Shown here: piece after piece, positions 35,838 through 47,470 of the stretch
Numbering within the stretch: the stretch's first letter is position 1
Layout: each line of letters opens with the position of its first letter
From: Siphonodentalium dalli
Taxonomy: Eukaryota > Mollusca > Scaphopoda > Gadilida > Siphonodentaliidae
Length of the DNA stretch: 64,000 nt
Assembly: GCA_032622095.1 (NCBI GenBank)
Contig: CP136069.1
Span: 69,217,319-69,281,318 of the forward strand
Direction: 5' to 3'
Position numbers and translations under genes: made by a program
Notes under the pieces: generated by a model
Database searches by the model: none
What the model saw: the letters and a program-made list of their open reading frames with translations, nothing else
Told to the model about the DNA's origin: nothing

Positions 35838-35950
35838 CGTTCAATTTCACAACCTCGAAAAATTGTGAACAAGTCACTTGCATGACAATTATATCTTCTC
35901 AACACTCTTATTTATATGGGGACGGGATTCATTTAGTTAGTGAGCTAGCA
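35838..35950. mobile_element. Fragment of the 5.1 kb foldback element's arm
   Basis: 'caatttcacaacctcg', 'aagtcacttg', 'acaattatatcttctcaac' and 'gctagc' occur in the same order as in the foldback arms at ~7065-7175 and ~10300-10400. Isolated, with no ends. Confidence 0.6.
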
Positions 35951-35962
35951 AATATATGTATA

Positions 35963-36642
35963 CAGTAATGCCCAAAGTAATTGATCAGGTACTCAACCCG
36001 TAAAGAGGGTCCCCATCTCAACAGATTCCAACAACAACAATCCGATCAGAGGGTCCTATATTACTATTTCTTTGGCTTTGGGGGTAAAAAATATTTGATT
36101 CGAGTCGAGGAACCCATCAAACAAAGCTCAGAGTTATTAGATATTGATTTTTCAAATTTGTTATGTTCTCGAGATGAGTACTAATAACTGCCGTAATCTG
36201 CTCTGGATGTGTACTCCAAATCTATTCAAACAGACAAGGATGAATAACTCTAAAATCAAGTGGTAATTTTAACGCAATTTTGACTGAGTTCTGGGCCAGA
36301 TAGTATTCCCGATAATGAAAAATAATAGATTTCTAAAATCGATATCTAACAAATCTGAGATTTGATGGGTGACTTCCTCGACTCGAATCAAATATTTTTG
36401 ACCCCCGAAGCCATTGAAATAGTAATTGAGAGGAGTTTTATCGGGTTGAGTACCTTTAACCACAGCATAATTATGGGTAATTTTTCAGGATTTAGTCGGA
36501 AATATGGCTTGTTGCCATTCATCGGAAAGCTCTCGCCGAGAGCTTTCCGATGAATGTCAACAAGCCATATTTCCGACTAAATCCTGAAAAATTACCCATA
36601 ATTCAGCTGTGGTTAAGTGGTCAATTACTTTGGGCATTACTG
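35963..36642. mobile_element. Tc1/mariner-like TIR pair enclosing nested MITEs (680 bp)
   Basis: Ends 'cagtaatgcccaaagtaatt' and its reverse complement are flanked by TA on both sides (35961-35962 and 36643-36644). TA targets and CAGT-type ends fit Tc1/mariner. The interior is an X-family-like sequence (~35989-36455) followed by a TTAA foldback (36460-36612). No mariner transposase remains. Confidence 0.72.
36460..36612. mobile_element. 153-bp TTAA-flanked perfect foldback MITE
   Basis: Almost the whole element is one palindrome with ~75-bp arms ('ccacagc...' to '...gctgtgg') that pivot at 'gctctcgccgagagc'. Bounded by TTAA (36456-36459 and 36613-36616). The arms differ at only a few positions, so the insertion is young or is kept identical by gene conversion. 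Confidence 0.85.
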
Positions 36643-36644
36643 TA

Positions 36645-37924
36645 GCTCATTCGTTATCTGTTTTGGTTGAGTTATTTGTGAAGAAAATGACAAATACTCA
36701 CTTCGATGTGAGAAAGTTTGCCGCCATTTTCGCGAAAATTATGACGTAGGTTCCGCTCCTGCAAACTGCAATGTAGAGACTTGAGTTATGTTCCCTCGCT
36801 AGGCTGGTCAGCCCAATGCCAACACCTACAAAATGTAATCCTTGCTTTCATTTTGTTTTTATTAAATACTGTTTTCGGACCGACAATGTCGGTTACATTT
36901 CATTCTGCATTATTATGAGAAACTAAACAGTCAAAACAGATCATGCTATCAGTTTCTGCAACATTGATTGATCAATATATTTTGACAATCGCTGTTTGGA
37001 CAACTTTTGTTATCGATAGGAAAACAGTTATTTCATAAATAAGCGTAGTGGGTGTATGTGCGGGGTACACCGATGTGGTCGTTGTGAGCCACGAAGATGT
37101 TCTCAACGGTTTCCCAACGACCACAGCGCCGTATCCCACATTCATTTCTTATATATTTATTTTCACAAAATCTGCCGAGAATTTAAGACTAGCCCACGCA
37201 GCACATTAAATCAGCCCAATATAAGACTTCCGAGCACTTAGAAACGATAACGTGATCAATATAAATAACTGGCTTCAGATGCAATTCGGCTGAACTTTGA
37301 AAAGCACGCCCAATTATTCTGCTGACCGCGTTTTAATGATTAGGTCAGATTCTGGTGACGTCGTGTTCGTGTTACGTTCTGTGTTATTGTGGTATGGAAC
37401 GGGTGACCCAAATTTGCAGTTGACCATACAGGCGGGCTATGTAAATATTAATTATTATTGCCTCTACTGTGGATGTCGTACAACAATAAACCAATAATCG
37501 AACAATAACATTTTAGAAGGGTAAGCTATGTAAATACCAACGTATTTAATACTAGTAATCCTTCCACCCGTCGTTACCAATGCTATCAGATTAGCTGCAT
37601 CTTGATAGAGGAGGTAATTGTCCCTAGGCCTTATAAAACACCACTAATACAATTATATTGTAAGCGTTTCCTGAAATGAATGGTATTGATCGACCAATAT
37701 TTTCAATTTGTTTGAGGAATTAAAAAGTGACTTGCCAAATATTTTGCCAAATGAAAATACTTGTTTTCCAATGTGAATTTGGCAAGTGACAACGCGACCC
37801 TACCTACAAATCCTGGGCCGATTAGTCACAAGTATATAACAACATGTTTCTGAAACGAGTTGGTATACCGTCCGCTAAATATCCTAAGGGTACGTTCATA
37901 CACTGACAAGTTTATACGGTATGG
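36645..37924. other. ~1.3 kb without recognised gene
   Basis: No domain-bearing frame. Two 61- and 66-codon frames (37056-37241, 37297-37497) are not supported by any motif or splice context. Confidence 0.4.
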
Positions 37925-38270
37925 TTTGCAGGCATTTCGCCGTAGAAAACCCTATGATGCCAGAATATGAACGGAAACAAGCATATACAATGCTTCTGTA
38001 CCACAGCTAACTACGTGCGAAGTAAAACTTCTGTAGTTCCACCTGTAGCAATGGTAACGGAATCTGCCTGTAAATAGCATGTAATTATCTGGCAAGAATC
38101 AGTCATACAGACATTTTAAGGCAAACGCCGGTAGCATGCAGCGTTATACAAGTGGGACTACCGAAATGTTACTTCTCATGTCGTTCACTTTGGTAAAAAT
38201 GCATTTTATATCCACGATTCCGTTCATATTCTGGCACCATGTGGTTTTCTATGAAGAAATGCCTGCAAAA
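37925..38270. mobile_element. ~350-bp inverted-arm element
   Basis: Arms of ~50 bp are inverted: 'tttgcaggcatttc...gccagaatatgaacgg' on the left and 'ccgttcatattctggc...gaaatgcctgcaaa' on the right. The inner part is non-coding; the 93-codon frame from 38136 runs through the right arm and is not called. Confidence 0.65.
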
Positions 38271-38442
38271 CATAACGTCATCAAATTCACCTTCTGGGAA
38301 CCCCATGCTGCTTTGGCCTCAACTGCTATATATGGGAGACCTAGGATCAGATTTGGGGATATAGAAGCTTCACAGAAGGGAAAAAGTAACTTAAACAAAA
38401 TTAGTTTGAGACCATAGATACTCCACAGAAGATGAGGCCTAA

Positions 38443-38535
38443 GCAGAATGAGATCCCCAGAGTGCGAATTTAGTTATGCTAGCCCGCTATGCGGGGTAGC
38501 GTCACTAAATTCAACCTCTGGGGACCTCATTCTGC
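38443..38535. repeat. ~93-bp hairpin
   Basis: 'gcagaatgag(a)tccccag' and 'ctggggacctcattctgc' are inverted, as are 'gaatttagt' and 'actaaattc', closing at 'gctagcccgctatgcggggtag'-like inner stem sequence. Confidence 0.7.
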
Positions 38536-38873
38536 AAATGACACACACATTATTTGCAGGCTTGATAATAATGACATTTTATCCACGGCATTTGTATTTA
38601 TAAATGAGTGCGTCACTGGCTAATACTCCACTATAGGAGAGTAATGGAACATCTTTATAACTAGTCAGGTTATATATGATATAATAATAATATTTATCAC
38701 ATAATTTGGCCATAAAAGCAGTTTCATAATTATCGGTAATAGACACGTTTAATATCAGCGCGTGCGATGACGTCACGGCGTTCTTCAAATAACTTGCTAT
38801 CGCTGTAGTTTATGATTGTTGTTTTCGATGAATATTTCGCGTTGCTTCGAGTTTATTTGATCATGTGATAAAA

Positions 38874-39040
38874 GGTATCTCACACTCGTCCTATTTTATA
38901 CGTAATTTATCAACCTCGTCCTCTAAATTCTATTTGAGCCTCGGTAAACCTCGGCTCAAATCGAATTTAGTGAACTCAGTTGATAAATTCCGTATAAAAT
39001 AGAAACTCATGTGAGATCCTCTATATATAAGAGTAGGATC
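38874..39040. repeat. Hairpin element, family shared with 46294-46420
   Basis: 'ggtatctcac', 'ctattttatacg', 'aatttatcaac' and 'gaggtttaccgag'-like blocks on the left are mirrored on the right. The stem is followed by 'gagatcctctatatataag'. The hairpin at 46294 is likewise followed by 'gagatcctgtatatataac', so the two look like members of one family. Confidence 0.65.
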
Positions 39041-39547
39041 CGCCTGTGTGTTGATCTGTCTGTCTATCTGTTCGGAGTTTTCTCCCAGACCGCTTGACAG
39101 AATAATTATTTCAACCAAATTTGGTGTGGTGACTCGGGGTACCCTGGCAATGTTACAACGACGTTAGTTTTTCAAAATTTTGATTAAATTTTTTTTTTAA
39201 ATAATATAATTTTCTTCAAAATAAGCTCAATATGAACCTATGTGAATATTTAGATCCAATATGAACCTATTTGCGCGAACAGATACGTTCTTTATAATGT
39301 GTTTGTATTGTGGTCCGCGCAATCCAAAGGAATAACGGGTAGAAGTCAACTATGGGCTTATTCTAGAATCAAATAATTGTCATATGCGCTGTCCCCAAGG
39401 CACAAAGTTGAATAAAGGCTCCCGATTATGCAACATTTAAAAAAAGCAATCGATGACTGATCGATGAGGTGAAATTAGTGCACGAAGGATGGAAGTGATG
39501 TCAACAGAGGATTTGAAAACAAGCCAAATGGCTTTTTTTTTAAATTA
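39041..39547. other. Dispersed repeat and spacer
   Basis: 39030-39145 has the phrase 'ggagttttctcccagaccgc', 'ttgacag' and 'aaatttggtgtggtgac', a style of dispersed repeat common in marine invertebrates. The rest is unassigned. Confidence 0.45.
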
Positions 39548-42215
39548 ATCTATATCTATATATTTGCGAATGTCTGTCTGTCTGTCTGTGTTCTATATAT
39601 AGCAATTCACAGGGGACCATCTAGATGGCACCAAAGGGTTTTTACGAGGAAGATAATGGTGAAGGTTAGAATTTTCTAAAGTGACGCCGTTGTTGTCAGG
39701 GGCAGAAAAAGGGGAGGGCAGAAAAATAATTTGTCGCCGATTGCCACGAAACTTATATATAATCATTCCCATGATATAAGGAATCTGATGGTGTGGTTTA
39801 AATATGTCAAGAGTGGCGCCGTTCGATTCAGGGGTGCACGGAAGGGGAGAGGGGCACCAAAATAGATAAACTAAGTTTAGTGCCGATGGACCATCTAGAT
39901 GGCAACAAACGGTCTACTATAGGGGAAACTTTTTACGAGAAAGATAATGGTGCGGATTAGAATTTTCTAAAGTGACGCCGTTTTCAGGGGCAGAACAGGG
40001 GGAGGGGTAGAACAAATGTTTCCCGGCGATTGCCACATGACTTTTATATAATCATTCCCATGATATGAGGATTCTAATGGTGTTGATTAAATAATTATGT
40101 CAAACGTGGCGCCATTCGCGTCAGGGATGCACGGAAGGGAGAGGGGCGCCAAAATTGATAAAAACTAATTTTAGCACCGATTTCCACCAAATTGATATAT
40201 ATTCTTCTCCATGATACAAGGAATCTAATTGTGCGATTTAAAGACTCCAAATTGCTGTCGTTTGGATGGAAGATTGTGGGAGGGGCACTCAATTTGATAA
40301 GAATGGGTTTAGTCGCCGATTGTCACCACGCGTATACAAAATCATCCCCATGGTATGAGGAGTCTAATGGTGTGGATTAAATCTGTCAAAAGTGGCATCA
40401 TTCGAGTCAGGGTTGAACTGAAAGGCAGAGGGGCACCAAAATTGATACGCAATAATGTTAGCGCCAATTTCCACCAAAGTGATACGTATTCTTATCCATA
40501 ATACGAGGAGTCTGGTCGTGTGGTTTAAGGACGCCATGTTGGTGCTGTTTGGGTGAGAGATGGGGGTTAGTGGGCACTAAATTTGATAAAAATTGGTTTA
40601 GCAAACTTATCAATAATCATCTCCATGATATCAGGAGTCTAATTGTGTGGTTTAAGGATGTCACAAGCTGTCACAAGTGGGCCATTCGAGTCAGGATGCA
40701 TAGAGGGTGAGAGGAACACATAAAGATGAACAATATGTTTAGCGCTGGTTTCCACCAGATTGATACATATTCTTCGTGATACGAGAAAACTAATACTGTG
40801 GTTTAGATACGCCAAATTGGTGCCGTTTGGATGAGAGACATGGGAGCCCTAAATTTGATACGAATTTGTATACTCGCCAATTTTATACAAAAACTTTTAC
40901 AAAATCATTCATGTGGTATGAGGAGTCTAATGGGGTGGCTTAAAGCTGTCAAAAGTGGCGTCATTCGAGTCAGGGGTGCAATGAACGGGAGAGGGGCACA
41001 TACATTGATACAAATAATTTTAGCGCCGATTTCCAACAAATTAATACACATTCTTCTCCATGATACAAGGAATCTATTTGTGTGATTTAAAGACGCTATA
41101 TCGGTGCTGTGAGAGATGGTGTGGGGTGGGCACTAAATTTGATAAAAAAAAACAATTGTTTTATCGCCGATTAGCACCAAACTTATAAATATTTATCTCC
41201 ATTATATCAGGAGTCTAATTGTGTGGTTTAAGGATGACAAAAGTGGTGCCATTCGAGACAGGGGTCCACAGAGGGTGAGAGAGACACAAAAATGGATAAA
41301 CAATATGTTTAGCGCCGATTTCCACCAGACTGATACATATTCTTCTCCGTGATACGGGAAAACTGATCCTGTGGTTTAGCTGTCAAAAGTGGCGTCATTC
41401 GAGTCAGGGGTGCAATGAACGGGAGAGGGGCACATACATTGATACAAATAATTTTAGCGCCGATTTCCAACAAATTAATACACATTCTTCTCCATGATAC
41501 AAGGAATCTATTTGTGTGATTTAAAGACGCTATATCGGTGCTGTGAGAGATGGTGTGGGGTGGGCACTAAATTTGATAAAAAAAAACAATTGTTTTATCG
41601 CCGATTAGCACCAAACTTATAAATATTTATCTCCATTATATCAGGAGTCTAATTGTGTGGTTTAAGGATGACAAAAGTGGTGCCATTCGAGACAGGGGTC
41701 CACAGAGGGTGAGAGAGACACAAAAATGGATAAACAATATGTTTAGCGCCGATTTCCACCAGACTGATACATATTCTTCTCCGTGATACGGGAAAACTGA
41801 TCCTGTGGTTTAGATACGCCAAATTGGTGCCGTTTGGATGAGAGACATGTAAGCCCTAAATTTGATACGAATTTGTATACTCGCCAATTTTATACAAAAA
41901 CTTTTACAAAATCATTCATGTGGTATGAGGAGTCTAATGGGGTGGCTTAAAGCTGTCAAAAGTGGCGTCATTCGAGTCAGGGGTGCAATGAACGGGAGAG
42001 GGGCACATACATTGATACAAATAATTTTAGCGCCGATTTCCAACAAATTAATACACATTCTTCTCCATGATACAAGGAATCTATTTGTGTGATTTAAAGA
42101 CGCTATATCGGTGCTGTGAGAGATGGTGTGGGGTGGGCACTAAATTTGATTTAAAAAAACACAATTGTTTTATCGCCGATTAGCAACAAACTTATAAATA
42201 TTTATCTCCATTATA
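39548..42215 (+). repeat. Y-family modular repeat block 3, with recent internal duplications
   Basis: It starts 'atatttgcgaatgtctgtct', as in the other plus-oriented starts, followed by 'ggggaccatctagatggcac'. Modules repeat about every 290-300 bp. From ~40806 a segment is duplicated almost without change: the phrase 'gctgtcaaaagtggcgtcat' occurs at 40945, 41379 and 41952, and 40831-41085 and 41862-42092 give the same peptide over 76 residues. Those frames are products of the duplication, not genes. The block ends where a 29-bp minisatellite begins. Confidence 0.82.
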
Positions 42216-43311
42216 TCAGATATCGGTGAGATGTTATGGTGGCGGTGAATCTCACTGAGATGTTATGGTGGCGGTGAGTCTCGCTGAAATGTTATGGTGG
42301 CGGTGAGTCTCGCTGAAATGTTATGATGGCGGTGAATCTCGCTGAGATGTTATGGTGGCAGCGCTGAGATGTTATGGTGGCGGTGAGTCTCGCTGAGATG
42401 TTATGGTGGCGATGAGTCTCGCTGAGATGTTATGGTGGCGATGAGTCTCGCTGAGATGTTATGGTGGCGATGAGTCTCGCTGAGATGTTATTGTGGCGGC
42501 GAGTCTCACTGAGATGTTATGGTGGCGATAAGTCTCGCTGATGTGTTATGGTGGCGGTGAGTCTCACTGAGATGTTATGATGGCGATGAGTCTCGCTGAT
42601 ATGTTATGGTGGCGGTGAGCTCGCTGAGATGTGATGGTGGCTGTGAGTCTCGCTGAAATGTTATGGTGGCGGTGAGTCTCGCTGAAATGTTATGATGGCG
42701 GTGAATCTCGCTGAGATGTTATGGTGGCAGCGCTGAGATGTTATGGTGGCGGTGAGTCTCGCTGAGATGTTATGGTGGCGATGAGTCTCGCTGAGATGTT
42801 ATGGTGGCGATGAGTCTCGCTGAGATGTTATGGTGGCGGTGAGTCACGCTGAGATGTTATGGTGGCGGTGAGTCTCGCTGAGATGCTATGGTGGCGATGA
42901 GTCTCGCTGAGGTGTTATGGTGGCGGTGAGTCTCGCTGAGATGTTATGGTGGCGATGAGTCTCGCTGAGATGTTATTGTGGCGGCGAGTCTCACTGAGAT
43001 GTTATGGTGGCGATAAGTCTCGCTGATGTGTTATGGTGGCGGTGAGTCTCACTGAGATGTTATGATGGCGATGAGTCTCGCTGATATGTTATGGTGGCGG
43101 TGAGTCTCGCTGAGATGTCATGGTGGCGGTGAGTCTCGCTGAAATGTTATGATGGCGGTGAATCTCGCTGAGATGTTATGGTGGCAGCGCTGAGATGTTA
43201 TGGTGGCGGTGAGTCTCGCTGAGATGTTATGGTGGCGGCGAGTCTCGCTGAGATGTTATGGTGGCGGTGGGTCTCACTGAGATGTTATGGTGGCGATGAG
43301 TCTCGCTGAGG
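42216..43311 (+). repeat. 29-bp minisatellite, about 38 units, with higher-order structure
   Basis: Unit: 'gagatgttatggtggcggtg' plus 'agtctcgct'. A shortened variant with 'ggtggcagcgct' occurs at about 42354, 42723 and 43172, and blocks of neighbouring variants recur in the same order (for example 42285-42600 against 42655-42790 and 42950-43100). This shows duplication of multi-unit blocks. A 29-bp unit is not a multiple of three and all frames close. Confidence 0.94.
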
Positions 43312-43635
43312 CACAAGACGAATTTCCATGTACAAGACGAAAACAAATTAATTTACGGGTAGTGGATTGGGTAACGCGTGGCACACATCGTGTAACATAT
43401 GTTGATACGGGGCGTAAACTGAAGCCACTCATTGGCTGTACAATACAATTAATAAGTAGCTGGGACTATTATGCTTATTATATAACATTTCTTTGAAACA
43501 TTTGCCTGAAAACTGCACAAAAATATATCGATGACGAGCGTTCTAGTTTTGCATTCCGGCTTATATGTCATCTGTAACATTACTTCGTACTCAGCAGACA
43601 GTCAAATAATGGAAACATTAACATTTAAATCAAAT
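43312..43635. other. Unassigned spacer between minisatellites
   Basis: Nothing recognised beyond a 69-codon frame that begins inside the minisatellite. Confidence 0.4.
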
Positions 43636-44075
43636 TAGGGTCGGCGGGGCGGTGATGCATGGGTCGGCGGGAGCGGGGATGGATCGGCGGGAGTGGGTGT
43701 GGGTTGTTGGGGATGGGTCGACGGATGCGGGGATGAGTCAGCAGCGAGAATGAGTCGGCGGGGATGAGTCGGCGGTGATGAGCCGGCGGGTATGGGTCGG
43801 CGGATGCGGGGATGAGTCGACGGGGATGAGTCGGCGGGTATGGGTCGGCGAGGGTGAGTTGGTGGGGATGAGTCGGTGGGGATGGGTCGGTGGAGGCGGG
43901 GATGCATGGACCTGTGTGGATGGGCCGGTGATGAGGGGATGGGTAGGCGGGATGGGACCGGGTGGGGTGATTCGACGGGGATGCTTCGGTGGGGATGAGT
44001 CGACGCAGGTGGGGTGTGTTTGGTGGGGATGGATTGGCGGGGATGGGTCGGCGGGGTCGGAGATTTGGCGGCAAT
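43636..44075. repeat. GC-rich G-strand minisatellite (~13-15-bp degenerate unit)
   Basis: The plus strand repeats 'gatgggtcggcgg' and 'gatgagtcggcgg' with runs of two to four G. Its GC content is far above the surroundings. Long open frames in several phases, up to 149 codons with Pro/Ser/His-rich minus-strand peptides, are produced by the repeat and by lack of stops. They are not called as genes. Confidence 0.88.
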
Positions 44076-44588
44076 GGGTCATCTCTTTAAAGATGCTCTG
44101 CTCGATTTGACACCAAAAAACCTTATGCAATTCCCCGTCCCGATGTGAATAACAGAGAAATTAATTACAATCAATGTCATTCGTAAAATACAAGTGCCTC
44201 TTACGATCTTTAATCGATTGACCACTGCAGTGGGAATGTTCGGAGCAGGGAGTCACATCGCTTTGAAAGAGTCTGTCAATATTAACAGTAATGTGTTTTC
44301 ACCGCCGAAAAAGAATTTAAGGTCGCACACATTTCGTTATCTGTTTCTTTGGCACTTTTATTTTAATATGTGCTGAAGGCATGTTTTAATGTTTATCAGA
44401 GCACAATCCCATTGTTGCAATCGTTCCCTAATTTTTGGTAAAGTACACCAATTCCCAAGGCTGGCGAAGGAATAGTTCAATGATTATCCCATTGTTAGGC
44501 ACCCGCAACGCATGGCAGACAAAAACCGATTTGCCAAAACCGATTTGTGACTAATTTGCTTTTTGTGGCTATCCTGAAATGCGTTTGA
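44076..44588. other. Spacer, probably including the LINE 3'UTR
   Basis: The part nearest 44588 is downstream of the minus-strand LINE stop codon and is likely its 3'UTR. No poly(A) tail or simple-repeat end was clear. Nothing else recognised. Confidence 0.4.
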
Positions 44589-45110
44589 TTATCCGACTTC
44601 GAATCGTTTATTCGCTGTTATATATCGATGGACTATTTTGAAGAGAATTTTGTTTCTTCTATTTGAGATATCGGGAATTCCGAGAAGTAAATCGTTGATA
44701 TGTGTAATTTTCTGTCCTTCTTGGTATAATTTTTGACACATTTCCATTCGTTCAGTGTGAAATAGGGGACACGCCCAGAGGTAGTGGTAAGTATCTTCGC
44801 ATGGATTTCCACAATGGCATTGGGGGCTGTCAGAGATATAATTTTGGAACATATCGGAACGTAGGCTACTGCATTTGTTCCGCAATTTGGCATGGGCGAC
44901 ATTAAGCGTTCTACGACCTGTATAGAAGTATGATGGTGGTTTTACTGTAGGATCTATTAATTCGAGATAAATTTTGAAGTCTGCGATAGATTCGGCATCT
45001 GTTATTTCTGTGGGTATGTCATTCCACGATTTTAAAGTAGCGGGGAAGAATGATTTTTTAAAATGCTCGGTGTTACAGAAGTAAGACATCGTGTTGTGCG
45101 GCAGGATGAT
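44589..45110 (-). pseudogene. 5'-truncated LINE ORF2: reverse-transcriptase C-terminal region
   Basis: An open frame of 166 residues from the ATG, open for seven more codons upstream, on the minus strand. Residues 13-42 (SFFPATLKSWNDIPTEI, then ADFKIYL) match the post-RT 'sFFp..i..WN.LP......s...Fk..l' motif. Residues 59-70 (GRRTLNVAHAKL) and the cysteine/histidine cluster CHCGNPCEDTYHYLWACPLF (91-110), followed by an arginine at 114, match the C-terminal zinc-ribbon-like motif of many LINE polyproteins. RT palm motifs and endonuclease are missing. A stop lies at ~45114, where the element appears cut off, as expected for 5' truncation during retrotransposition. The frame is intact, so this copy is much younger than the one at 20350. 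Confidence 0.88.
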
Positions 45111-45697
45111 TTTTTATTTTTTATTTTTAGTGGGAAATAAAAAGCACCCAGTTGGCCATATTTTTATGAGGAGGCAGTTGTCTGGGAAACAACACATTAT
45201 ATCTGTTTAGCCTAAGATTCCTTCGTTGTCGTACTAACAGACAAGCCATCAATTCATTCCAATTCATGCATCCGATATTCTGCGTTTTGTGCTAGTTATC
45301 CTGTTTATCACTTCCGCACTCGTTACAACTCAATGTCGCCGGGTCTAAAACTGGACACAGCTTTATCGACCAAATCATCAAATTATTCCGCCGGTACTAT
45401 TTAACCATTTATATACTAAATGTCGAGTAGTTATCCCTTGGGAAATGTTCATTAATAAGTTAAACAAACGACAATCGTTTGTTGAACTTATTATCTGAAA
45501 ATTCCACTCCCCTTGCATGAACTTTATATTATGTCACGGTGCCGTCTGCTTAATTTTTCTTGAAAACACATCCAGATTAAATTCCAATGTATACTTTTAT
45601 AGCTAAATGTGAGAGTATAGAAATAGAGTATTGTATTGTTCACACTGCCCAACCGATCCGAGAGCATGCAGTGCAAGCGGGGGCATCCATGCGCTAC

Positions 45698-45728
<31 letters not shown>

Positions 45729-46293
45729 TAGACCGTTAGCGCGATAACTCAAACAAACGTCAAACGATTCCATTCATATTTGGTATATGGGTCTGTTGCA
45801 ACAATATCTCGAAAACCAGATTTGTCCAATCTTTTATTGGAGTATATATCAGAGGTTTTGGTAGTAGTTTTCGAGCAAGCACAATGGTTTTTATCACTAA
45901 ATTAGCCCCTAAATCTGGCCTCATATTTTTTAGTAAGACATGTGCACGTGTACGTGTATTATCGGCCGGCACAGATTTTAGCGCAATGATATCGATGTCA
46001 ATGCCGGAAATTTATTATTATGTTAATTAGAATATAATTATGATATTCAATTTGGGTTGGATTATGTAGAATTGACTGTGAGATAAACATGTGTGATAAG
46101 GGCGGTTGAAAAATTTTGACAATATGAAAAGACACATTTAAAATGGATCTATATTTTGTCTTAAATGTGTCTACACTTCCTCTTTGTTTGCGATAAGGGA
46201 ATCAATATTAATTTTTGTTTAACCCCAGCCGTTTCGAGATAGTTTTTCCTTTGCTAAAATGTGATTAAGTGATAAAATTGTTCTCAAATTCGT
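45111..46293. other. Unassigned stretch with a TA microsatellite and dispersed repeat
   Basis: A (TA)n tract lies at 45697-45724. After it, 'gacatagaccgttagcgcg', 'ataactcaaacaaacg' and 'attcatatttggtatatggg' form a dispersed repeat style common in marine invertebrates (to ~45990). A short perfect inverted repeat, 'ttaaacaaacgacaatcgtttgttgaacttatt'-like, lies near 45459-45492. No gene. Confidence 0.45.
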
Positions 46294-46420
46294 CGCAATT
46301 CTATACGAAATTTATTAACACCGTCAACTTAATTCGATTCGAGTTTAGTGCAGTCGGTTAATAAATTAATTACAGTTAATTTCGTATAGAATTGCTACTC
46401 ACTAGAGATCCTGTATATAT
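46294..46420. repeat. Hairpin element, family shared with 38874-39040
   Basis: 'gcaattctatacgaaa' (46294) and 'tttcgtatagaattgc' (ends 46395) are inverted, and inner blocks around 'attcgattcgag' close the stem. Followed by 'gagatcctgtatatataac', as at the other family member. Confidence 0.68.
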
Positions 46421-46564
46421 AACCGATGTCCAGTTCAGCTGGGGGCAATGATACTTGCAGTGTCTAAAGGTATATATTTAAAACCCTCCGGCGTTTTATC
46501 CCTTTGTCCTGGCACATCTGTTATCTGTCAGAATGCTCAAGCTTTTGGGTCATATGGGTATTCT

Positions 46565-46640
46565 GTTAACGCCCACGTGCATTCTTTTAAGAATACCCGC
46601 GGGCATTCTTTAAGAATACCCGTGGGCATTCTTTAATAAT
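46565..46640 (+). repeat. Three ~24-bp tandem units with palindromic core
   Basis: 'cgcccacgtgcattctttt', 'aagaatacccgcgggcattc' and 'aagaatacccgtgggcattc' repeat in tandem. Each core (CCCGCGGG or similar) is itself a palindrome. Confidence 0.75.
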
Positions 46641-47470
46641 TGCCATCAGTTGGAATTTTTCAAATCTTAGGGGCGTGTCAGTTTAGAAATTTCCAATACT
46701 TGGATATCTTTGCAAAGCTTCTTGTGGGCAGCTGACTACTTCTGAATGAGGCAGCTTTATCAGGTATCATGTTCGACACCAGAATATTCGAAAAATAAAA
46801 TCACATTTGATAAAGAGCGTTTTTAATTCATTACCGATCAACGATGAAAATTTAAAAGATATTTTTCGAAAATAAACTATTTATGCTCATTCTTCATTCT
46901 GATCATATTATTTTGGATGTTCTTGCGGTGTATTGGTGATTCATATGTTTCACGACCATCGTCGATTGCCATTATTTCTCATGTTTTATTTGCCTGATAA
47001 CTGTGATATAAAGTGGAAAAATGTCTTATGAAATGTTAACTTATTTTATATCCAATTGGATGGGATATCTTTAAATCACTAAAGAAAATGTAAACAAATA
47101 CAACGTATAGCTCACACTAGCTTAATCCACAGCGCAACGGAAAACCGTCCCCAAGGTCATGTATTATAGATTCTTAATACCCGTGTTTTGAGTTGCGGAG
47201 AACGCAGTGTCGAATACTATGGATATCTGCAATTTAATAGTTACAATATATCTATTTATTACACGCTTGTTCCTAGAAGTACAGTGTTATTGCTGTTCCA
47301 TATTCACAAATCCGTATGGAACGTACGTTCCATACACATCTCGTTGACGTAAACTGACGTACATGACGTTCGCCTCAACCATGAAACTGGAACTATTTAA
47401 ATAAAAGAATCATCACACATGACAAACACGCCCTGTATGAGCCTAAATAAACATTATAATCATGTATTTT
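46641..47470. other. ~0.8 kb without recognised features
   Basis: AT-rich, no supported gene or RNA. Confidence 0.4.

Noticed and set aside
40831-42092. Identical 76-residue frames at 40831-41085 and 41862-42092
   Set aside because: They arise from a recent tandem duplication inside Y-family repeats; other Y copies do not keep the frame.
43625-44130. Long Pro/Ser/His-rich open frames on the minus strand (up to 149 codons)
   Set aside because: They are open in several phases because the GC-rich minisatellite lacks stops. Sequence is purely repeat-derived, with no start context or domain.
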